Shown here piece by piece: positions 60,034 through 64,000 of a DNA stretch of 64,000 nt. The first letter of the stretch is position 1; every line of letters starts with the position of its first letter. Source of the stretch: Cellulosilyticum sp. I15G10I2 (GTDB lineage: Bacteria; Bacillota; Clostridia; Lachnospirales; Cellulosilyticaceae). The notes beneath the pieces were generated by a model, which saw only the letters and a list, made by a program, of their open reading frames with translations, had not been told where the DNA came from and made no database searches. A program made the position numbers and the translations under genes. The DNA lies in assembly GCF_900095725.1 (NCBI RefSeq), contig NZ_FMMP01000006.1, forward strand, positions 496,001 to 560,000, read 5' to 3'.

Positions 60034-61983
60034 ATGCAAAAAGAAGTGTCGATTGGTATAAAAAGAAGAATTTTTCTTTTGATGATGGGTTTTTTAGTAA
60101 TTACGATAGGTATGTCTATAAGACTGGGGTATGTGCAAATTGTAGAAGGAAAGTTATTGCAAGATAGGGCACTTGAACAACATACAAGAGATAGACTTAT
60201 AGCTCCGACTAGAGGTATAATCTATGATAGAAACTTAGATATTCTTGCTCAAAGCGGATCTGTAGCAACAATTGGCATAGTTAATGCTCAAATTAAGGAT
60301 GCTGAAATGGTTTCCAAAATATTAGCTGAAAGACTTAATATGGATTATAATGCCGTTTATAAAAAAGTAACAAAAAAGGTTGCTTTTGAAAGAATTGTTA
60401 CCAAAGTAGATAAAGATACTGCAGATCAAATTCGTAATCTTAATTTACCAGGAGTAAAGGTAGATGAAGATTCAAAAAGGTTTTATCCATATAGTAACTT
60501 AGCCTCTCATACCATTGGTTTTGTTGGAAAAGATAATCAAGGTATAATAGGACTTGAAGTGAAGTATGATACATATCTTAAAGGAAATCCTGGGAAAATT
60601 TTAATGGAAACAAATGGACGGGGAGAAAGAAGAGATGAAGTTGCTGAAATGAGAATTAATCCTGTAAATGGTAATCATTTGGTAACTACAATGGATGTTA
60701 CACTGCAACAGTATGCAGAACAGGCATTAGAAAAGGTTGTTGCACTCAAAGGGGCTAAGCGTGGCGCTATTATTTTAATGAACCCGCAGAACGGAGAAAT
60801 TTATGCACTGGCTAATAAACCAGATTTTAATCTTAATGAGCCTTTTCAGATAAACAATCAGGAGCTTTTAAATAGCTGGAGTATGTATACTGAAAAAGAA
60901 CAGCAGGAGTTTCTTAATCAAATGTGGAGAAACTTTACAATTAACGATACTTATGAACCGGGATCCACATTTAAGATCTTTACATCAGCTATGGGCCTTG
61001 AAGAAAATGTAGTGACTGAAGAAAGTAATTTTAATTGTGGTGGAAGCCGTGTAGTTGCAGGAAGAACGATAAAATGTTGGAGAAGTCCGCGTTCACATGG
61101 AAGCCAAAATTTTGTACAAGGCGTTCAAAATTCATGTAATCCTGTATTTATGGATATTGCAGAACGGGTAGGAGCAAGTAAATTCTATGATTTTATGATT
61201 AAGTTTGGGTTTAAGTCAAAAACAAACATAGATTTGCCTGGAGAGGCTATAGGGATATTACATAACAAAAATAAAATTGGTCCAGTAGAGCTTGCTACAA
61301 TGTCATTTGGTCAGTCTTTTCAAATTACGCCCATGCAGCTTCTTGCCGGGGCTTCTGCGTCCGTTAATGGCGGCTATATGGTAACACCTCACTTTGGAAA
61401 AGAAGTTATAGATTCAGAAGGTAATGTGATTGAAGTTTTTAACTATGAAAAAGGCAACCAAATCATTTCTTCAGAGACAAGTGAACGATTAAAAAAAATA
61501 TTAGAAAGTGTAGTATCAGAAGGAACTGGCAATAAAAGCTATATTCCCGGCTATAGAATAGGGGGGAAAACAGCTACATCACAAAAACTCCCTAGAGGAT
61601 CTGGTAAATACATAGCATCATTTTTGGCATTTGCACCTGCAGAAAATCCAGTTATTATGGGTCTTGTCATTATTGATGAACCCCAAGGGGTATATTATGG
61701 GGGAACGGTAGCAGGACCTGTTATGAAAGAAGTGCTTGCCAATGCACTTCCTTACTTAGGTATTGCCCTGGTATATAATGAAAAAGAAGTAGAGCTAGAG
61801 GAGGTTAAAGTTATCGAAGTGCCTCAGTTTGAGAACATGAAAGTTAAAGATGTAAAAGATTTTGCTTATAAGCAGGGCATTATTGTCCAAATAGAAGGCG
61901 ATGGAGAATATGTTAAGTCACAATTTCCTATGCCAGGGGAAGTCATTAATAAAACTAGTAAAATTATACTCTATACAGAATAG
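60034..61983 (+). CDS. spoVD: SpoVD-type class B penicillin-binding protein
   Basis: 649 residues. Membrane helix about 12-31, dimerisation domain (IAPTRGIIYDRNLDILAQS, about 52-70), transpeptidase with EPGSTFKIFT (near 311), NSCNPVFMD (near 369) and GGKTATSQK (near 510), then one PASTA repeat (VPQFENMKVKDVKDF, about 596). The third motif is KTA where most PBPs have KTG; I recall this variant from clostridial SpoVD proteins. One PASTA rather than two also separates it from the paralogue upstream. SpoVD builds spore cortex in Bacillus; an additional vegetative role cannot be excluded here. Confidence 0.85.
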   Translation: MQKEVSIGIKRRIFLLMMGFLVITIGMSIRLGYVQIVEGKLLQDRALEQHTRDRLIAPTRGIIYDRNLDILAQSGSVATIGIVNAQIKDAEMVSKILAERLNMDYNAVYKKVTKKVAFERIVTKVDKDTADQIRNLNLPGVKVDEDSKRFYPYSNLASHTIGFVGKDNQGIIGLEVKYDTYLKGNPGKILMETNGRGERRDEVAEMRINPVNGNHLVTTMDVTLQQYAEQALEKVVALKGAKRGAIILMNPQNGEIYALANKPDFNLNEPFQINNQELLNSWSMYTEKEQQEFLNQMWRNFTINDTYEPGSTFKIFTSAMGLEENVVTEESNFNCGGSRVVAGRTIKCWRSPRSHGSQNFVQGVQNSCNPVFMDIAERVGASKFYDFMIKFGFKSKTNIDLPGEAIGILHNKNKIGPVELATMSFGQSFQITPMQLLAGASASVNGGYMVTPHFGKEVIDSEGNVIEVFNYEKGNQIISSETSERLKKILESVVSEGTGNKSYIPGYRIGGKTATSQKLPRGSGKYIASFLAFAPAENPVIMGLVIIDEPQGVYYGGTVAGPVMKEVLANALPYLGIALVYNEKEVELEEVKVIEVPQFENMKVKDVKDFAYKQGIIVQIEGDGEYVKSQFPMPGEVINKTSKIILYTE

Positions 61984-62008
61984 ATGTCTTTTTAATCTGT
62001 ATAACTCA

Positions 62009-62017
62009 TGATATAAT
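62009..62017 (+). promoter_or_regulatory. Possible extended -10 promoter of murE
   Basis: TGATATAAT (62009-62017) fits TGnTATAAT, 30 bases before the murE start; no -35 is visible. It would allow murE-murF expression apart from the upstream dcw genes. Confidence 0.4.
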
Positions 62018-62046
62018 AACTAGGAAATAGAAATAGGAGGGTTATC

Positions 62047-63498
62047 ATGAAGCTAAAAGATCTGGTAGTTGGCTTGCAGTATCAATGTATTAGCGGAAAT
62101 TTAGAACAAGAGGTAGATCATATTATCTACGACTCGCGTATTAAAACAAAATGTGGGTTGTTTATTGCTATAGAAGGATTTAAGACAGACGGGCATCAAT
62201 TTATTGAAGCAGCTATTGAAAATGGGGCTAAAACCCTAGTTGTTCAAAAAGATACTATCTGTGAAACTCAAGGTATTACTATAATTAAAGTAGAAAATAC
62301 AAGAAGTGCTATGGCAGTTATAGCTAACAATATGTTTGAACATCCTTCAAGAAAGTTAAATTTAGTAGGTGTTACAGGCACAAATGGCAAAACGAGTATT
62401 GTTTACTTATTAGGTCAAATCCTAGAAAGTTACAATAAAAAGATCGGCATAATTGGTACGATTGAAAATAGAATAGGCAATATGGTTTTAAAAGCTGAAC
62501 GTACGACGCCAGAATCTATTGACTTGCAAGCTATTTTTTATAAGATGCTAGAGCATGAGGTCACTTATGCATTAATGGAGGTATCATCCCATGCTTTAGA
62601 ATTAAATAGGGTGGATGGGTGTAATTTTAAAATAGGTATTTTTACAAATTTAACACAAGATCATCTAGATTTTCATGAGAATATGAAAAATTATGCTGAT
62701 GCAAAAGCTAAGCTATTTAAGTTATGTGATATTGGGATTATTAACTGTGATAGCAGCTATGCAGATGTTATGAAACAGAATGCTACATGTCATATGATTA
62801 CTTATGGCATAGATCAAGAGGCAGATTATAGAGCTTCTGATATTACAATTACTGCTGCGGGAGTTGAATACACGTTAGTATGTCCGCAAGGAAGGTATAA
62901 TGTTAAAGTACCTATTCCAGGGAAATTTACTGTTTACAATACATTATCAGTTATTGTAGCAGCTATTCATTTGAGTGTGCCTATCGAGCATATTATCGAT
63001 GCACTTGCAAATGTTAAGGGCGTTCCAGGGCGAGTGCAATCTTTTACATCTCAAAAAGGATATAGCGTACTTGTAGATTATGCGCATACACCAGATGGTT
63101 TAGAAAATGTATTAATGACAATGAAACAATTTGCTAAAAGAGATATTATTACAGTGTTTGGTTGTGGTGGAGATCGAGATAAAACTAAGCGTCCTATTAT
63201 GGGTGAGATAGCAGCCAAGTATTCTGATAAAGTGATTATTACTTCTGATAATCCACGTACAGAATGCCCTACTCAAATTATAGATGAAATCGAAGAAGGA
63301 TTGAAGGACATGGATACCCTATATATTAAGATGGAAGATAGGAAAGAAGCGATTTTACAGGCCCTTGGGCAAGCGAAAGAAGGAGATGTTGTCTTAATTG
63401 CAGGTAAAGGCCATGAAAATTATCAAATTTTAAAGGATAGAATTATTCATTTTGATGATTGTGAGGTCGTTAAAGAATATATGCAGGGGGAAAAATGA
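62047..63498 (+). CDS. murE: UDP-MurNAc-tripeptide synthetase (MurE)
   Basis: 483 residues. Mur ligase: N-terminal UDP-binding domain (YDSRIKTKCGLFIAIEGFK, about 29-47), P-loop GVTGTNGKTSIVYL (about 108-121), ERTTPES (about 155), MEVSSHALELNRV (about 178), VDYAHTPDGL (about 344) and SDNPRTE (about 401). DNPR in the C-terminal domain is the motif of meso-diaminopimelate-adding enzymes, so the wall is probably the DAP type. AGGAGGG ribosome site; its TGA overlaps the murF start. Confidence 0.96.
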   Translation: MKLKDLVVGLQYQCISGNLEQEVDHIIYDSRIKTKCGLFIAIEGFKTDGHQFIEAAIENGAKTLVVQKDTICETQGITIIKVENTRSAMAVIANNMFEHPSRKLNLVGVTGTNGKTSIVYLLGQILESYNKKIGIIGTIENRIGNMVLKAERTTPESIDLQAIFYKMLEHEVTYALMEVSSHALELNRVDGCNFKIGIFTNLTQDHLDFHENMKNYADAKAKLFKLCDIGIINCDSSYADVMKQNATCHMITYGIDQEADYRASDITITAAGVEYTLVCPQGRYNVKVPIPGKFTVYNTLSVIVAAIHLSVPIEHIIDALANVKGVPGRVQSFTSQKGYSVLVDYAHTPDGLENVLMTMKQFAKRDIITVFGCGGDRDKTKRPIMGEIAAKYSDKVIITSDNPRTECPTQIIDEIEEGLKDMDTLYIKMEDRKEAILQALGQAKEGDVVLIAGKGHENYQILKDRIIHFDDCEVVKEYMQGEK

Positions 63499-64000
63499 TG
63501 GAACTACGTTTGCAGGATATTCTTGAAGCGCTTCAAGGTAAGTGTTTAAATCCTAATAGACTTGACAATAATATAGTTCAGTCAATCAGTACTGATTCTC
63601 GTCAAATTGGCTTCAGTAGTTTATTTATTCCTTTAAAAGGAGAGAATTTTGATGGACATCAATTTATTCCTCATATTTTTGAAAAGGGAGCTGTAGCAAC
63701 ATTGACAGAGTACCCTGTTATCAAAGACGAAAGACTATGTACTATTTATGTTGAAAATACTCAGGAAGCACTTTTAAGATTAGCTAAGTATTATCGAAGC
63801 CTATTTCAAATACCAGTAATTGGGATTACAGGCAGCGTTGGTAAAACAAGTACTAAAGAGATTATTGCGGCAGTATTGAGTGCTAGATTTAATGTGCATA
63901 AGACCGCGGGAAACTATAATAATGAAATAGGATTACCTCTTACATTATTTAAATTAGAAAGGCATCATGAAGTAGCTGTTGTAGAAATGGGTATGAATCA
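63498..64000 (+). CDS. murF: UDP-MurNAc-tripeptide-D-Ala-D-Ala ligase MurF, 3' end beyond window
   Basis: About 167 residues are visible before the window ends. ATG 63498 overlaps the murE stop and has GGGGG at 7-nt spacing; an ATG one codon earlier is also possible. STDSRQIGFSSLFIPLKGEN (about 31-50), the P-loop GITGSVGKTSTKEII (about 110-124), TAGNYNNEIGLPLT (about 137) and a C-terminal VVEMGMN fit MurF. It adds D-Ala-D-Ala to the UDP-MurNAc-tripeptide, the last cytosolic precursor step. Confidence 0.93.
   Translation, partial: MELRLQDILEALQGKCLNPNRLDNNIVQSISTDSRQIGFSSLFIPLKGENFDGHQFIPHIFEKGAVATLTEYPVIKDERLCTIYVENTQEALLRLAKYYRSLFQIPVIGITGSVGKTSTKEIIAAVLSARFNVHKTAGNYNNEIGLPLTLFKLERHHEVAVVEMGMN

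Noticed and set aside
1-64000. CRISPR arrays, phage genes, rRNA operons
   Set aside because: No regularly spaced repeats, no phage structural or integrase genes and no rRNA sequence were seen.

Overview
The window is AT-rich, almost fully coding DNA from a strictly anaerobic, spore-forming member of the Clostridia. A Lachnospirales-type relative is my inference; the species is not identified. The evidence is four [FeFe]-hydrogenase-type proteins, pyruvate phosphate dikinase, sporulation genes (GerW/YtfJ, a Spo0E-like peptide, a SpoVD-type penicillin-binding protein), clostridial topoisomerase IV, a T-box in front of glyS, and frequent GTG/TTG starts with strong Shine-Dalgarno sequences.

Layout. 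(1) 1-4985: a truncated DUF4397 gene on the minus strand, then a plus-strand run of an AlbA_2/Schlafen-like protein, a DRTGG protein, an RsbW-like ATPase, a hydrogenase-like protein with an altered active-site motif, a second DRTGG protein and a PHP phosphoesterase. (2) 5099-9780: a four-gene bifurcating-type hydrogenase operon (hydC, a 2Fe-2S protein, hydB, hydA) with a full-consensus Rex operator in its leader and a strong terminator. (3) 9931-14670: a consensus promoter, a small 2Fe-2S protein, a PAS-containing sensory hydrogenase, a SpoIIE-type PP2C phosphatase and a group B-like hydrogenase. (4) 14811-20932: L,D-transpeptidase, M18 aminopeptidase, two cyclophilins, M19 dipeptidase, DUF1292. 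(5) 21157-34736: topoisomerase IV, proB, ynzC, 5-FCL, ruvAB, zapA, a U32 peptidase, an FtsW/PBP pair, a Nudix hydrolase. (6) 34844-41003: tRNA-Leu(CAA), ECF sigma/anti-sigma pair, T-box-glyS, ppdK. (7) 41155-49040: dgt, dnaG, rpoD, trmK, nif3, a TGS-uridine kinase and the RNase P RNA. (8) 49041-51158: a gene-poor stretch with a diguanylate cyclase between two related hairpin elements in opposite orientation. (9) 51159-55858: small hypotheticals, DUF2953-GerW, ychF, lgt and a Spo0E-like gene. (10) 55936-64000: the dcw cluster (mraZ, rsmH, ftsL, two PASTA PBPs, murE, partial murF), with four 10-bp-spaced MraZ-box-like repeats in front.

The most interesting region is 663-14670. Catalytic hydrogenases are interleaved with what look like signalling parts: a PAS hydrogenase next to a PP2C phosphatase, and a second hydrogenase-like protein next to an RsbW-like kinase fold and two DRTGG proteins. 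I infer a hydrogen/redox-sensing relay built around hydrogenase folds. The sequence shows the genes and motifs, not the signalling. No H-cluster maturase genes (hydE, hydF, hydG) lie in the window.
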